From Asterias amurensis (taxonomy: Eukaryota; Echinodermata; Asteroidea; Forcipulatida; Asteriidae): a stretch of 64,000 bases of DNA. The translations under genes were made by a program, and so were the position numbers. Below are positions 45,501 through 57,800 of this stretch, piece after piece; positions within the stretch are counted from its first letter, which is position 1; the number at the start of each line of letters is the position of its first letter. The DNA lies in NCBI RefSeq assembly GCF_032118995.1, contig NC_092662.1:310001-374000 (forward strand), written 5' to 3'. The notes beneath the pieces were generated by a model, which worked only from the letters and a program-made list of their open reading frames with translations, did no database searches and had not been told where the DNA came from.

Positions 45501-48175
45501 ACCTCCACCAGAAAGACCAGAATAATAGGACAGAACCTCCAAAGCCAGACCACGATGGAAGTCTCAACAGCTCTGGGAAAGGCTCCCCTTCTCGTCTTCC
45601 AGTTCATTCCATCGAGGACCTCTCCCAGAGAAGCGAGCCGTCTTACTCGAGCTCTGTCAGAACTGCGTCTTCGCATCGATCCCGGACTCACAGTGAGCAG
45701 TCGGGAGTAAGTTACAGTGATGAGTTTGTTGAGTCTTCTGTGTCAGTTGGAATGAAGAACAAGGAGAGCCTCTCAGACACTGATGACGATATCAGCGAGC
45801 AGCTGTCAATAGTTAGTGAGCCTTCTGAAGTAAGTGTGACAAGTGGAGGGAAGCTCACCTTCAATCTATCAGCTGATAAGGGCCCAAATGAGAGGACAAG
45901 AGTTGCACTGGAAGCAGCTCCTGAAGTTACAATCTCTGAGAGGAAACTGGGTGGAGAACAGGAGGATAGTGTTAGTGAAGAAGATGAGAGGACTCCAGTT
46001 GCCTCTCCGAATGACGAACTCCTGGAGAAATCACAAGACTTTACTGGCTTTGACATTGGAGACCGTGTGATTGTGAGCAGTAAGGACAAGGGTACTCTTC
46101 TGTTCAAAGGGGTGACCCACTTTGCCCCCGGTCCCTGGGGAGGTGTTGAACTGGATGAACCTCAAGGAACAAATGATGGCTCCCAGGATGGACATATTTA
46201 CTTTCATTGCAAAGCAAGTCATGGGATGTTTGTTACGGCTGACAGGCTTGAACATCTCCTGAAGGAGTCTCCTAGAGCTGACTCCAAACAGGACCAGGAA
46301 TCATCAATTGAGGAAGATGTTGTGAGTGCAGTATCAGAGAGGTCAGAACCTGAACAAAGGAAACAGCATTCCCCAGTGTCTTCACTCTCGTCCAAGACTC
46401 CCTCTGAATCAATGCAACCGCTTGCTCAGGTCTTGAAATCAGAAGCCACCGATGAAGACTCCATCGCTGAGGATTTCTCAGAGCCAATGACGGACGACGC
46501 AGCCCTTGAGCGACTCATCAATTCAGCGGCAGCTGCTGTGGAGTCCTTCAATGAGGAAGACATGAAGGAAATGTTTCCCACTTCTGAGAGTGCTGAGACC
46601 CCTAGAGGAGCTCCTGAGCAAGAAGTAGCTCCCACTTCAGCAAAGGAGAGACTGGTCGACTCCATTACTGACCAACTGACGGTTAATGTACTAAAAGACT
46701 CGGTAAAGACCATCACAGATATGAAACAGATTCCGGATGACAAAGTCATTCAGGAGAAGGACAGTGACAAGACTCCTGAAAGAAGCTCATCAACAGAGAA
46801 GCCAAGCACATCATTGTTGAAGATCCTGGTTCCTGATGATGTAGTCAAATCTCCAAGAGAGGAAGCTATCGATGATAAGGAGGAGGAACAAACACGGACC
46901 ACAGTTATCAAGAGAAAGATTGATACAACCACTGAGACTCTGCTGATGGACGCTATCACTGAACTGATCTCTCTGAGAAGGAAACGCTCAGAGAAACCAC
47001 ATGTGGAGCATAAATCAAGTGACTTGCTGCCAGAGTCACCACCGTTCTCGCCGATTCTGAAATCCCCGTCCCCAGACACTCCCTCTGCGTCCCCTTTTAT
47101 AAGAAACACCACCCCGTATACACCAGATAGCGAGAGCCCCATCAATTTAGAAGAGACCACTTTGGATGACGACATCTTCATCAACCGTGTCAAAGTGGAA
47201 ACAAACCCCTTTGATCTAAAGGACCAAGACCAGGTCCCTGTTGCCAGACCAGGATCTCCTGTGTTTGGAGAACCAAGCGGAATCAACCCAGAAGCTCTTA
47301 GTGAGAGACTGGAACAGATGCAGCAACTCGGAGCAGACATTTTCGAAGGAGATCTATTCGGAGAGCAGGAATGGTTTGATGATGATTTCGGCTCGATGCC
47401 TAAGAGCAAAAGCATCATACAGGTACCGGTGCGCAATCAGGAGACTCCGATCGCCACTCCTATTCCTGGAACCCCTGTCCCCGGTACCCCAGTGCCTGGT
47501 ACCCCAGAGCTTAACAGACTGGATCTCACACGGATTGCTCAGGAACCATTTTATGCAGTGCCGCATAACCGCAAGGAAGTCAAGTCACTGGTAGATCAGT
47601 CGATCAAAGTCTTCCATGAGAAAGCATTACTGAATGAGCTGACCAGTTCCATCTCACCTCCTCAGGAGATCATGGGCGATGACTCCAAGGGCTCGGACAT
47701 TGAATCAACAAGCCGCAAATCCTACAAGCGACTCGTATTTAATCTTGTCGGGGAGGCGTACCAGGACATCACCGGTGAGCAGGAGCAAGGCGAACAACCC
47801 CTCTGGATGAAACCAAAGAGACGTCCACGAAAATACTTCTTTGATAAACCCCCACGGGAGCTTCCGGACATTGCTCAAGTGGTTGAGGATCGTGCGCTTT
47901 TTGTGACGGGGTTGACCGGCCGACCTAAGGTTGACCCGGCCATGAATCGGTTTGGTAAGAAGAAGAAGGACCACGTGGATGAGATATTGACTCTTGAGTT
48001 GAGGGAAGAAGAACAGGAATGGGTTGACTATGACGATGATGAATTAGCCGTCAAAATGCAGTTGACCGAGGCCATATTTGACTCTTTGCTCACGGACACG
48101 GCGATGGTTCTTAATAGAATACAAGACAGGCGGAAGGCAAGGATTTCACCGGAAGAACCGGAAATTGAATTTTAA
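24568..48175 (+). CDS. CEP350: CEP350-like centrosomal protein, 21 coding exons
   Basis: Exons: 24568-24652, 29173-29216, 30336-30530, 30988-31057, 31228-33110, 33498-33813, 34130-34504, 34891-35075, 36046-36367, 36731-36918, 37051-37214, 37411-37834, 38064-38504, 38850-39037, 39335-40196, 40688-41106, 41709-42098, 43227-43483, 43713-43873, 44299-44644, 45036-48175. They sum to 10,455 bases, 3,484 residues (human 3,117), all GT-AG and in phase. The N-terminus keeps the DLTTAWNNHAEANNAL helix. An IQ motif lies near 1010-1025, coiled coils at about 1440-1570 and 2280-2323, and the block KYLTKREQQLTKRRR plus LLAWQRRLDEEE before them is typical of CEP350. CAP-Gly is at about 2776-2847. The C-terminus has LWMKPKRRP, DHVDEILTLEL and DDELAVKMQLTEAIFDSLL. 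In vertebrates CEP350 sits at centrioles with FOP/CEP43, anchoring microtubules and aiding ciliogenesis. An acceptor at 24526 implies an upstream leader exon. Much of the middle is Ser-rich and disordered. Confidence 0.93.
24750..24930. repeat. Tandem and dispersed 'ttggtgcccctggtctacat' repeat in CEP350 intron
   Basis: Five successive units of about 25 bp: two of the 'cattgcctctgttgcccctg' type, then three of the 'cattggtcttggtgcccctg' type, each joined by 'gtcta' (about 24750-24866). They run into a diverged tail ('ggccttgccctttcaaag') of the CAGGCCTG family. An internal expansion of a transposon fragment. Confidence 0.7.
26576..26780. repeat. Diverged 'agcagaataaggg' hairpin-family fragment
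   Basis: Phrases such as 'gagcacataaagtagctaca', 'gcttagcagaataagggaac' and 'tttcctgctcatttatgtta' resemble the agctgcttaagcag family at 33160 and 44715, but the ends are lost. Weak. Confidence 0.3.
27119..27277. repeat. CAGGCCTG-ended MITE, copy in CEP350 intron 1
   Basis: It starts CATGCCTGATAT and ends ATAGGCCTG, flanked on both sides by 'aaaccc', again a 6-bp target duplication. The interior lines up with 6367-6542: 'ggaggcaatgaaggcgatct', 'ctccagtagaaatttaaaat', 'cccttttaaaaacgaagcat'. Confidence 0.75.
28405..28512. repeat. Two-copy 59-bp tandem duplication
   Basis: 'gttctgagcaccaatggtcc' through 'ccctgagttacaagt' occurs at 28405 and again at 28464 with a single A/T difference. A young local duplication in a CEP350 intron. 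Confidence 0.9.
29310..29545. repeat. Degraded CAGGCCTG-family copies
   Basis: 'ttcaggcctgatatttatg' at 29310 and 'gcaggcttgatacttcatag' at 29438 both look like left ends. The second runs into 'cccatagggtgcccttgacc' and 'tttggcctttcaaaaa'. Probably two fragments, one inserted near the other. Confidence 0.55.
29851..30194. repeat. TTAA-flanked 'ggtaatt' MITE, full copy
   Basis: Starts TTAA-AGGTACTTGACACTTT, ends AGTGTCCAAGCCT-TTAA; TTAA at 29851-29854 and 30191-30194. The inner phrases 'gaaagagaaaaaacacccttg', 'cacactgtgtgctttcagat' and 'ttatacaatcaacagctctc' are shared with 60959-61344. Non-coding. Confidence 0.85.
33160..33303. repeat. 'agctgctaagca' hairpin MITE in CEP350 intron
   Basis: Left arm 'ttttatagagctgctaagca', right arm 'gctaagcagctctatgaaat'; interior 'ataccagtcacaaattgtgc' and 'ggctggtagccatattctgg'. 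This uninterrupted copy defines what was split by insertion at 8657-9221. Confidence 0.8.
33925..34078. repeat. 'agctgctaagca' hairpin MITE, diverged copy
   Basis: 'agtagctaaacacaacagca', 'tggttaccaggcaaactaca', 'tggtatcctgttcatttctg' and 'aaagcagctccattagattg' appear in the family order, in the intron before the 34130 exon. Confidence 0.6.
34950..34997 (+). other. IQ motif encoded in CEP350 exon 8
   Basis: The exon encodes AATKIQAAFRGHSVRQSL, matching the IQ pattern (I/V)Q-x3-(R)G-x3-R. IQ motifs bind calmodulin or EF-hand relatives such as centrin. This places a probable centrin/calmodulin site about 1,010 residues in. I do not recall an IQ motif being annotated in human CEP350, so this deserves comparison. 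Confidence 0.75.
35845..35985. repeat. 'agctgctaagca' hairpin MITE copy
   Basis: 'ggagctgctcatgcagaaaa', 'ccgctaagcagaaatgagca', 'ggataccagtcacaaattga' and 'ggctggtaaccatattctgg' appear in order. In the CEP350 intron before the 36046 exon. Confidence 0.7.
36966..37014. repeat. 'agctgctaagca' hairpin MITE, end fragment
   Basis: 'ggggcccaatttcatagagc' then 'tgcttaagcagaaagtattg' is one terminus of the family; the remainder is absent, cut off about 35 bp before the 37051 exon. Confidence 0.6.
42110..42300 (+). repeat. tRNA-derived SINE copy in CEP350 intron
   Basis: B-box-like 'gagtttgaatcccacccgag', then 'ttatatgccagtg', T-run and 'acagaacttgggaagagctt'. Same layout as 7760-7920. Confidence 0.6.
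42738..43165. repeat. Two CAGGCCTG-family copies in opposite orientation
   Basis: 42738-42893 runs 'cagacccgatactttatgaa' to 'aatcaagcctg' with 'ccttggtgcccttgccc'-type interior. 42975-43165 carries the reverse complement phrases ('ccctctggtaaaagggcact', 'tttggaggcttgtcagcctc'). Both are diverged. Together they form a loose inverted pair in the intron before the 43227 exon. Confidence 0.6.
44715..44902. repeat. 'agctgctaagca' hairpin MITE copy
   Basis: Left 'aatttaattgagctgctaaa', right 'ctgcttaagtacatctatga' then 'aattgggcac', interior 'gactggtatcctgctcattt' and 'tctgcttag'. In the CEP350 intron before the last exon. Confidence 0.65.
46046..46261 (+). other. CAP-Gly domain encoded in the last CEP350 exon
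   Basis: The segment reads GFDIGDRVIVSSKDKGTLLF, then a Gly/Trp-rich GPWGGVELDEPQGTNDGS and ends with YFHCKASHGMFV. The canonical CAP-Gly signature GKNDG is GTNDG here: Asn, Asp and Gly are kept and Lys is replaced, as human CEP350 also departs from GKNDG at this spot. CAP-Gly domains bind the EEY/F tails of tubulin and EB proteins; the Lys change predicts altered affinity. Confidence 0.9.
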
Positions 48176-51100
48176 TTTTAACCTCAGAGTCTGACTCCCT
48201 GTATCCTTAAGGTTTAGATAATGTAAATGATGCCCAGCCTATATTTAAGGCACTCTCATGTGTTTGTTCTGCACAAAGAAACTATAGTCGCAAAAACAAC
48301 ATGGATATTTTTTGATAAACTTTACTTTTTTAACTGAACACTTTTTACTCTGTGAAAAGTGCCCTCGCTGGTTGAAAAAATCAGGACAGTATTTTCTTGG
48401 GAGAAAAATACATACAGGCAAAACGTACAAAATTAGTTCTATTCAAGATAAAAAATTCAACAATGGAGAAATCATTTCTGAAACTTTGGCTTTCTTTTCA
48501 TGAGGTATTTCTTTTTTTTTGGGGGGGGGGTGAAAGTTCATCTTTCAGGATTTTTTGCCATTTCACAGTGCTCTCACACTTTTATGCAACTCAGAATTGA
48601 ACATGTACATCTCGTAAATTGTCTGCAAAATCTTTCACAACTATTCCCGCAAAGTAGCAAATGTAACGCAAGCCTGAATGTAGGTCTCCATTGTGTAATT
48701 ATTACTAGGAAACTCTTCTAAGGAACCTAGTAACTTTGAAAACAATCAGCTCTTGTATGTGTGTCTGTGTACAACATGAAGTGCTCTTCATCTGATTTGT
48801 ATACAAAAATAATTATACACAGCGGTGCCTGCCGTCGATTTCACCAAACTCTTTCTAACTTAGGATTAATCTTGGGACTTAGGACGGTATCAATTCCATA
48901 TCCAAGTACGTAGGATGCATTGAACTCATCCTAAGTTAGGATAGGTTACTTGTCCTAACTTGAGATAGGATTAATCCTAACGTTTCGTGAAATCGACTGC
49001 TGGTGTTTTAGAGAGTATGCACAAGTTCCAGCCAGTGCAGTTTTAAATGAGGTTTTCTGTGCGGCCAATTGTTTAGTCTAATTGGGCATCGAGGCGTAGA
49101 CATGGGGGCAACTAAACCGTTAACCCCCAAAAGCTCAGCTTCTGAAACTGTATGTGACGTGTTTGTTGGACACTTGTGCAAAAAACTGCAAACCTATATA
49201 TTTATGTGCAAACTGTAAAGAGCATTGCCAATAACAAACATTTGTGTGTGAATTTTTACATATTTCTTTTTATTTAGAGTGCTTGTGGATTGTGTTGGGA
49301 GATTAGGAATAGACGAATCTATGTGCATTTTAAAAATGATTTTGAGGGTTTACTCGGAAATATTTGTATCTTCCTTTGACATTAGTGAACCATAGGTGTA
49401 ACACAAACTTATGTAGTCAGTTTTTACCTACTTACATGTATCACAAGAACAACTGGTTCTTGAACCAAACATGATTCCATTTCCATGTCAATACTTTCCA
49501 ACTTAAAACAAGCAGCTGTGAAGTTCCATATTATTTTCTTCAAATCTTATTGGGGACTGTTCCTTATTAAGTGGAGTAACAAACTCAACTACTTGTCTCG
49601 CTTGTACATACTAACAAAATCACTCAAGTTATACTATGCCAAAGAGATGATCACACTCGGAGTTTATATGATGTATTGCCACAGATGCTGCAGGTAGTCT
49701 AGGCTGCGGCAAACTCTCAAAATATTACCCAGAGATAAGCATTTTTCTATATTTCAAACACTAAGAATAAATTGCACATGGCATCTTAATTTGCCCTCTT
49801 TGGTGTAAAAGTGTATGTGTTTATGCACTGCACTCTCGGCCAATGATAGCCTTTCACACATTACAAGTCATCAACCAAGGTGGCTATTGCAAGGGGGTCT
49901 ATTTAATCCAGAATCACAGAGTATAAGGTCTAAACAACAACTAGGTTTTTTTTAAAGTGATATGTATGACTAAGCTCTTAACATAATATGCAGCATTAAC
50001 GTTCAGGGCCAATGTGTATAACAAAATGTTTCAGGACACTGTATAAGAATTGTAAATTATAGCCGAATGTTGATGGTAAATTGCCAAAAGATTTGTCTAG
50101 TTGGTGCTAATACAGTACTCTGCGTAGATCAGGCCGTTGTATAAACTTAATGTTGAGATATGGTGGCCACTATAGGAGTACACTGGTTGGGTTTAGGTGT
50201 ATACAGACACATTTACCTAAACCTATCTCAAAACGTCTTATTAGGTTGGTTCAGTGCTGTCAAGGTTTAAGTATAACTAAGTCAAGGGTAGCAGTTGAAT
50301 TTTAAGGGCCAATTTTGTATAAACTTCTTGAACACCAAATGGTTCGCAGCAAATTTTAATACGTCATATTTTTTCATAAATGCGTACGTAAATTATGTGA
50401 GAAGTTCAAGCTTCTGAGGGTAGAATGAGAATTTAATATTTCTTGAAATTTTAGGGACATATTTTGTGATTAATTGAAATAAATATAAAAACGTGTTTTG
50501 CATAATGCCTTTTTGAAAAAGAAAAAGAGTTGGGAGGCCCCATCTGTTTTCTGTTAAAAACAGCAGCCACACCATTTATTCAAGATGGCCACCAGCTCAT
50601 TGTTCAAATCCCTCCCTCTCTCATGTAAAAAGCACAGTCTTTTAGAAATGTTTAAACTTCATAATGGGATGATTTTCATGTGTTTGATTTTGCACATGTA
50701 TATTTTTTTTAAAGGGACCCAAATGTCTTTTTGACCACCAAAAGAGAGTCCTGTGACATTGGCTGAATTTTCCTAGGTGCTTTTTATGCTATATTGACTA
50801 CCATGGTTACTAAGTATGTATAACTGTAAACCCACAGATTAAGTCATTTATCTTCCTTTTTGTATGTTAAACTTAACACCATCATATTTCTTTATAGGCA
50901 TATAAACTGAACCACAAAAATGCATATTCTGTAGAGGAAAACCTCCTAGTTCAATAACCTTTACTATAACAAAAAGTTGGCAAAACATTTATTAACATAC
51001 ACTGGCTATGATTTATACTCAAATACTTCATTTTATAGCATTTAATTTAAAAAAGCGTTTCATTATGACGTGAGCAATTTATTAATTTTATCCCAAATCT

Positions 51101-51898
51101 ACGTTGTGTATATTAAGTTGGTATTTGTTAATTTATTCGCATGAATCTTTTGTACTGCAATATTTTTAATTTATATTCTACTTGTAATGAGTTTAAGAGA
51201 TGCAGAATTTATGTTCGATTTTAGGAGTCTTTATAATTTATGCTTCCACATCAAAAGACTCTTTTAATTTTGTTATCAATTTTTGGTTTTTGATTAGATT
51301 TTGGATGAAATTTCAGCAATTTCAAGTTACTGTACAAAGAGATGGAAACTTTTCTAGATTCTCTTAACGACACATTCCTATTTAAAGAATGTACAAAAAA
51401 TGGTAAGTTTCTGGTTTAATGTTAAGGTTTATCACTGGAATGTACATGTACTTGTAACATATTTAAATTTGTCAACCATTTGAGACGAGATCAAAATTGC
51501 ATTGATGTTAGCAGACTGTACTATTGCTGATGGTGTTTATATGAAATGTAACATATGTACATGTACCAAGCATTTATCGCACTTCTCAGCTGAGACAAAA
51601 CCTCCTGATTTTTGCAGATAGTAAAATGCTTCAAGTTTATGTAAAATGCGTTCATGTAAATTACTTCTAAATGGCAGATGGATTTGCTGTGTATATATAC
51701 GTGTAATGATGGCAATTGTGTAAGATGTCTCTAGAGTGTATATGTGTATTAAAATGATATGCCAACAAATCAAACAAACAATATGAGACTTGGTTATTTC
51801 AGCATCTACATTTGTCATGTATTATGTAGCAAACAGTCAAAAGGGCCAAGTCCAGCATTGTATCAATTTTTGGCCTAAAATTGGAAAATAACATAGAA
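48176..51898. other. CEP350 3' UTR and intergenic DNA
   Basis: AT-rich, no supported exon. It begins with the CEP350 3' UTR of unknown length. A G-run (48521-48530) and one palindromic MITE (48831-49003) are the only structured parts I see. Several short open frames have no recognisable features. Confidence 0.5.
48831..49003. repeat. Palindromic MITE, 'gatttcac..aac' family, long variant
   Basis: Left arm 'gtcgatttcaccaaactctt', right arm 'aacgtttcgtgaaatcgact'; interior 'cttaggattaatcttgggac' faces 'gataggattaatcctaacg'. Same outer bases as 3345-3479 but 'ggattaatcc' replaces 'ggactagtcc', so a subfamily. Confidence 0.75.
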
Positions 51899-54800
51899 AA
51901 GATCTACAAGGCTATAGCCTTGTGAACTTGTCAAATTTTGCTCAAAAAAATCTACAAGTATATAGCCTTGTGAACTTGTCAAAAAATCTACAATTATTAT
52001 AGCCTTGTGAACTTGTCAAATTTTGCTCAAAAAAAATCTACAAGGCTATATATAGCCTTGAGAACTGTACAAATTTTGCTTGGAAAAAAATCTACAAGGC
52101 TTGTGGACTTGTCAAAAAATCTACAATTATTATAGCCTTGCGAACTTGTCAAATTTTGCTCAAAAAATATACACAAGGCTATAGCCTTGTGTACTTGTCA
52201 ACTTTTGCTTGAAAAATATACACAAGGCTATTGCCTTGTGAACTTGTCAAATTTTGCTCAAAAAAACAACAAGGCTATAGCCTTGTAAACTTTATGAATT
52301 TTGCTCGAAAAAATCTATAAGGCAATAGCCTTGTGAACTTGTCAAATTTTGCTCAAAAAAAATCTACTAGGCTATAGCCTTGTGAACTTGTCAAATTTTG
52401 CTCAAAAAAATCTACACAAGGCTAGAACCTTGTGAACTTGTCAAATTTTGCTCAAAAAAATCTACAAGGCTATAGCCTTGTGAACTTTATGAATTTTGCT
52501 CGAAAAATATACACAAGGCTATAGCCTTGTGAACTTTATGAATTTTGCTCGAAAAAATCTACAAGGCTATAGCCTTGTGAATTTGTCAAATGCTCGAAAA
52601 AGTCTACAAGGCTATAGCCTTGTGAACTTGTCAAAATTTGCTCAAAAAAATCTACAAGGCTATAGCCTTGTGAACTTGTCAAATTTTGTTTAAAAAAATC
52701 TACAAGGCTATAGCCTTGTGAACTTTATGAATTTTGCTCGAAAAAATTTACAAGGCTATAGCCTTATGAACCTGTCAAATTTTGCTCAAAAAAATCTACA
52801 AGGCTATAGCCTTGTGAACTTTATGATTTTGCTCGAAAAATATACAAGGCTATAAGGCTATAGCCTTGTGAACTTGTCAAATTTTGCTCGAAAAAATCTA
52901 CAAGGCTATAGCCTTGTGAACTTGTCAAATTTTGCTTGAAAAAAATCTACAAGGCTATAGCCTTGTGAACTTGTCAAATTTTGCTCGAAAAAATCTACAA
53001 GGCTATAGCCTTGTGAACTTTACAAATTTTGCTCGAAAGAATCTACAAGGCTATAGCCTTGTGAACTTGTCAAATTTTGCTCAAAAAAATCTACAAGGCT
53101 ATAGCCTTGTGAACTTAACGAATTTTGCTCGAAAAAATCTACAAGGCTATAGCCTTGTGAACTTGTCAAATTTTGTTTAAAAAAATCTACAAGGCTATAG
53201 CCTTGTGAACTTTATGAATTTTGCTCGAAAAAATCTACAAGGCTATAGCCTTGTGAACTTTACGAATTTTGCTCGAAAAAATCTACAAGGCTATATATAG
53301 CCTTGTGAACTTGTCAAATTTTGCTCAAAAAAATCTACAAGGCTATAGCCTTGTGAACTTTACGAATTTTGCTCGAAAAATATACAAGACTATAAGGCTA
53401 TAGCCTTGTGAACTTGTCAAATTTTGCTTGAAAAAAATCTACAAGGCTATAGCCTTGTGAACTTGTCAAATTTTGCTCGAAAAAATCTACAAGGCTATAG
53501 CCTTGTGAACTTTATGAATTTTGCTCGAAAGAATCTATAAGGCTATAGCCTTGTGAACTTTACGAATTTTGCTCGAAAAAATCTTCAAGGCTATAGCCTT
53601 GTGAACTTTATGAATTTTGCTCGAAAAATATACACAAAATATACGCCTTGTGAACCTGTCAAATTTTGCTCAAAAAAAATTCACAAGGCTATAGCCTTGC
53701 TAACTTTATGAATTTTGCTCGAAAAAATCTACAAGGCTATAGCCTTGTGAACTTTATGAATTTTGCTCGAAAAATATACAAGGCTATAAGGCTATAGCCT
53801 TGTGAACTTGTCAAATTTTGCTCGAAAAAATCTACAAGGCTATAGCCTTGTGAACTTGTCAAATTTTGCTTGAAAAAAATCTACAAGGCTATAGCCTTGT
53901 GAACTTTATGAATTTTGCTCGAAAAATGTACAAAGCTATAGCCATGTGAACTTGTCAAATTTTGCTTGAAAAAATCTACAAGGCTATAGCCTTGTGAACT
54001 TGTCAAATTTTGCTTGAAAAAATCTACAAGGCTATAGCCTTGTGAACTTTACGAATTTTGCTCGAAAAAATCTACAAGGCTATAGCCTTGTGAACTTGTC
54101 AAATTTTGCTCAAAAAAATCTACAAGGCTATAGCCTTGTGAACTTTACGAATTTTGCTCGAAAAATATACAAGGCTATAAGGCTATAGCCTTGTGAACTT
54201 GTCAAATTTTGCTTGAAGAAATCTACAAGGCTATAGCCTTGTGAACTTGTCAAATTTTGTTAAAAAAAATCCTTGTGAACTTTATGAATTTTGCTCGAAA
54301 AAATCTACAAGGCTATAGCCTTGTGAACTTTACGAATTTTGCTCGAAAGAATCTACAAGGCTACAGCCTTGTGAACTTGTCAAATTTTGCTCAAAACAAT
54401 CTACAAGGCTATAGCCTTGTGAACTTTATGAATTTTGCTCGAAAAAATCTACAAGGCTATAGCCTTGTGAACTTTATGAATTTTGCTCGAAAAAATCTAC
54501 AAGGCTATAGCCTTGTGAACTTTACGAATTTTGCTCGAAAAAATCTACAAGGCTATATATAGCCTTGTGAACTTGTCAAATTTTGCTCAAAAAAATCTAC
54601 AAGGCTATCACCTTGTGAACTTTACGAATTTTGCTCGAAAAATATACAAGACTATAAGGCTATAGCCTTGTGAACTTGTCAAATTTTGCTTGAAAAAATC
54701 TACAAGGCTATAGCCTTGTGAACTTATCAAATTTTGCTTGAAAAAATCTACAAGGCTATAGCCTTGTGAACTTTATGAATTTTGCTCGAAAGAATCTATA

Positions 54801-57800
54801 AGGCTATAGCCTTGTGAACTTTATGAATTTTGCTCGAAAAATATACAAGGCTATAGCCTTGTGAACTTGTCAAATTTTGCTTGAAAAAATCTACAAGGCT
54901 ATAGCCTTGTGAACTTTATGAATTTGCTCGAAAAATATACACAAAATATACGCCTTGTGAACCTGTCAAATTTTGCTCAAAAAAAATTCACAAGGCTATA
55001 GCCTTGCTAACTTTATGAATTTTGCTCGAAAAAATCTACAAGGCTATAGCCTTGTGAACTTTATGAATTTTGCTCGAAAAATATACAAGGCTATAAGGCT
55101 ATAGCCTTGTGAACTTGTCAAATTTTGCTCGAAAAAATCTACAAGGCTATAGCCTTGTGAACTTGTCAAATTTTGCTTGAAAAAATCTACAAGGCTATAG
55201 CCTTGTGAACTTTACGAATTTTGCTCGAAAAATATACAAGACTATAAGGCTATAGCCTTGTGAACTTGTCAAATTTTGCTTGAAAAAATCTACAAGGCTA
55301 TAGCCTTGTGAACTTGTCAAATTTTGCTTGAAAAAATCTACAAGGCTATAGCCTTGTGAACTTTATGAATTTTGCTCGAAAGAATCTATAAGGCTATAGC
55401 CTTGTGAACTTTACGAATTTTGCTCGAAAAAATCTTCAAGGCTATAGCCTTGTGAACTTTATGAATTTTGCTCGAAAAATATACAAGGCTATAGCCTTGT
55501 GAACTTGTCAAATTTTGCTTGAAAAAATCTACAAGGCTATAGCCTTGCTAACTTTATGAATTTTGCTCGAAAAAATCTACAAGGCTATAGCCTTGTGAAC
55601 TTGTCAAATTTTGCTTGAAAAAATCTACAAGGCTATAGCCTTGTGAACTTTACAAATTTTGCTCGAAAAAATCTACAAGGCTATAGCCTTGTGAACTTGT
55701 CAAATTTTGCTTGAAAAAAATCTACAAGTCTATAGCCTTGTGAACTTTATGAATTTTGCTCGAAAAATGTACAAAGCTATAGCCATGTGAACTTGTCAAA
55801 TTTTGCTTGAAAAAATCTACAAGGCTATAGCCTTGTGAACTTGTCAAATTTTGCTTGAAAAAATCTACAAGGCTATAGCCTTGTGAACTTTACGAATTTT
55901 GCTCGAAAAAATCTACAAGGCTATAGCCTTGTGAACTTGTCAAATTTTGCTCAAAAAAATCTACAAGGCTATAGCCTTGTGAACTTTACGAATTTTGCTC
56001 GAAAAATATACAAGGCTATAAGGCTATAGCCTTGTGAACTTGTCAAATTTTGCTTGAAGAAATCTACAAGGCTATAGCCTTGTGAACTTGTCAAATTTTG
56101 TTAAAAAAAATCCTTGTGAACTTTATGAATTTTGCTCGAAAAAATCTACAAGGCTATAGCCTTGTGAACTTTACGAATTTTGCTCGAAAGAATCTACAAG
56201 GCTATAGCCTTGTGAACTTGTCAAATTTTGCTCAAAAAAATCTACAAGGCTATAGCCTTGTGAACTTTACGAATTTTGCTCGAAAAAATCTACAGGGCTA
56301 TAGCCTTGTGAACTTGTCAAATTTTGCTTGAAAAAAATCTACAAGGCTATAGCCTTGTGAACTTTATGAATTTTGCTCGAAAAATGTACAAAGCTATAGC
56401 CATGTGAACTTGTCAAATTTTGCTTGAAAAAATCTACAAGGCTATAGCCTTGTGAACTTGTCAAATTTTGCTTGAAAAAATCTACAAGGCTATAGCCTTG
56501 TGAACTTTACGAATTTTGCTCGAAAAAATCTACAAGGCTATAGCCTTGTGAACTTGTCAAATTTTGCTCAAAAAAATCTACAAGGCTATAGCCTTGTGAA
56601 CTTTACGAATTTTGCTCGAAAAATATACAAGGCTATAAGGCTATAGCCTTGTGAACTTGTCAAATTTTGCTTGAAAAAATCTACAAGGCTATAGCCTTGT
56701 GAACTTGTCAAATTTTGCTTGAAAAAATCTACAAGGCTATAGCCTTGTGAACTTTATGAATTTTGCTCGAAAGAATCTATAAGGCTATAGCCTTGTGAAC
56801 TTTACGAATTTTGCTCGAAAAAATCTTCAAGGCTATAGCCTTGTGAACTTTATGAATTTTGCTCGAAAAATATACAAGGCTATAGCCTTGTGAACTTGTC
56901 AAATTTTGCTTGAAAAAATCTACAAGGCTATAGCCTTGTGAACTTTATGAATTTGCTCGAAAAATATACACAAAATATACGCCTTGTGAACCTGTCAAAT
57001 TTTGCTCAAAAAAAATTCACAAGGCCTTGCTAACTTTATGAATTTTGCTCGAAAAAATCTACAAGGCTATAGCCTTGTGAACTTTATGAATTTTGCTCGA
57101 AAAATATACAAGGCTATAAGGCTATATATAGCCTTGTGAACTTGTCAAATTTTGCTCGAAAAAATCTACAAGGCTATAGCCTTGTGAACTTGTCAAATTT
57201 TGCTTGAAAAAATCTACAAGGCTATAGCCTTGTGAACTTTACGAATTTTGCTCGAAAAATATACAAGACTATAAGGCTATAGCCTTGTGAACTTGTCAAA
57301 TTTTGCTTGAAAAAATCTACAAGGCTATAGCCTTGTGAACTTGTCAAATTTTGCTTGAAAAAATCTACAAGGCTATAGCCTTGTGAACTTTATGAATTTT
57401 GCTCGAAAGAATCTATAAGGCTATAGCCTTGTGAACTTTACGAATTTTGCTCGAAAAAATCTTCAAGGCTATAGCCTTGTGAACTTTATGAATTTTGCTC
57501 GAAAAATATACAAGGCTATAGCCTTGTGAACTTGTCAAATTTTGCTTGAAAAAATCTACAAGGCTATAGCCTTGTGAACTTTATGAATTTTGCTCGAAAA
57601 ATATACACAAAATATACGCCTTGTGAACCTGTCAAATTTTGCTCAAAAAAAATTCACAAGGCTATAGCCTTGCTAACTTTATGAATTTTGCTCGAAAAAA
57701 TCTACAAGGCTATAGCCTTGTGAACTTTATGAATTTTGCTCGAAAAATATACACAAAATATACGCCTTGTGAACCTGTCAAATTTTGCTCAAAAAAAATT

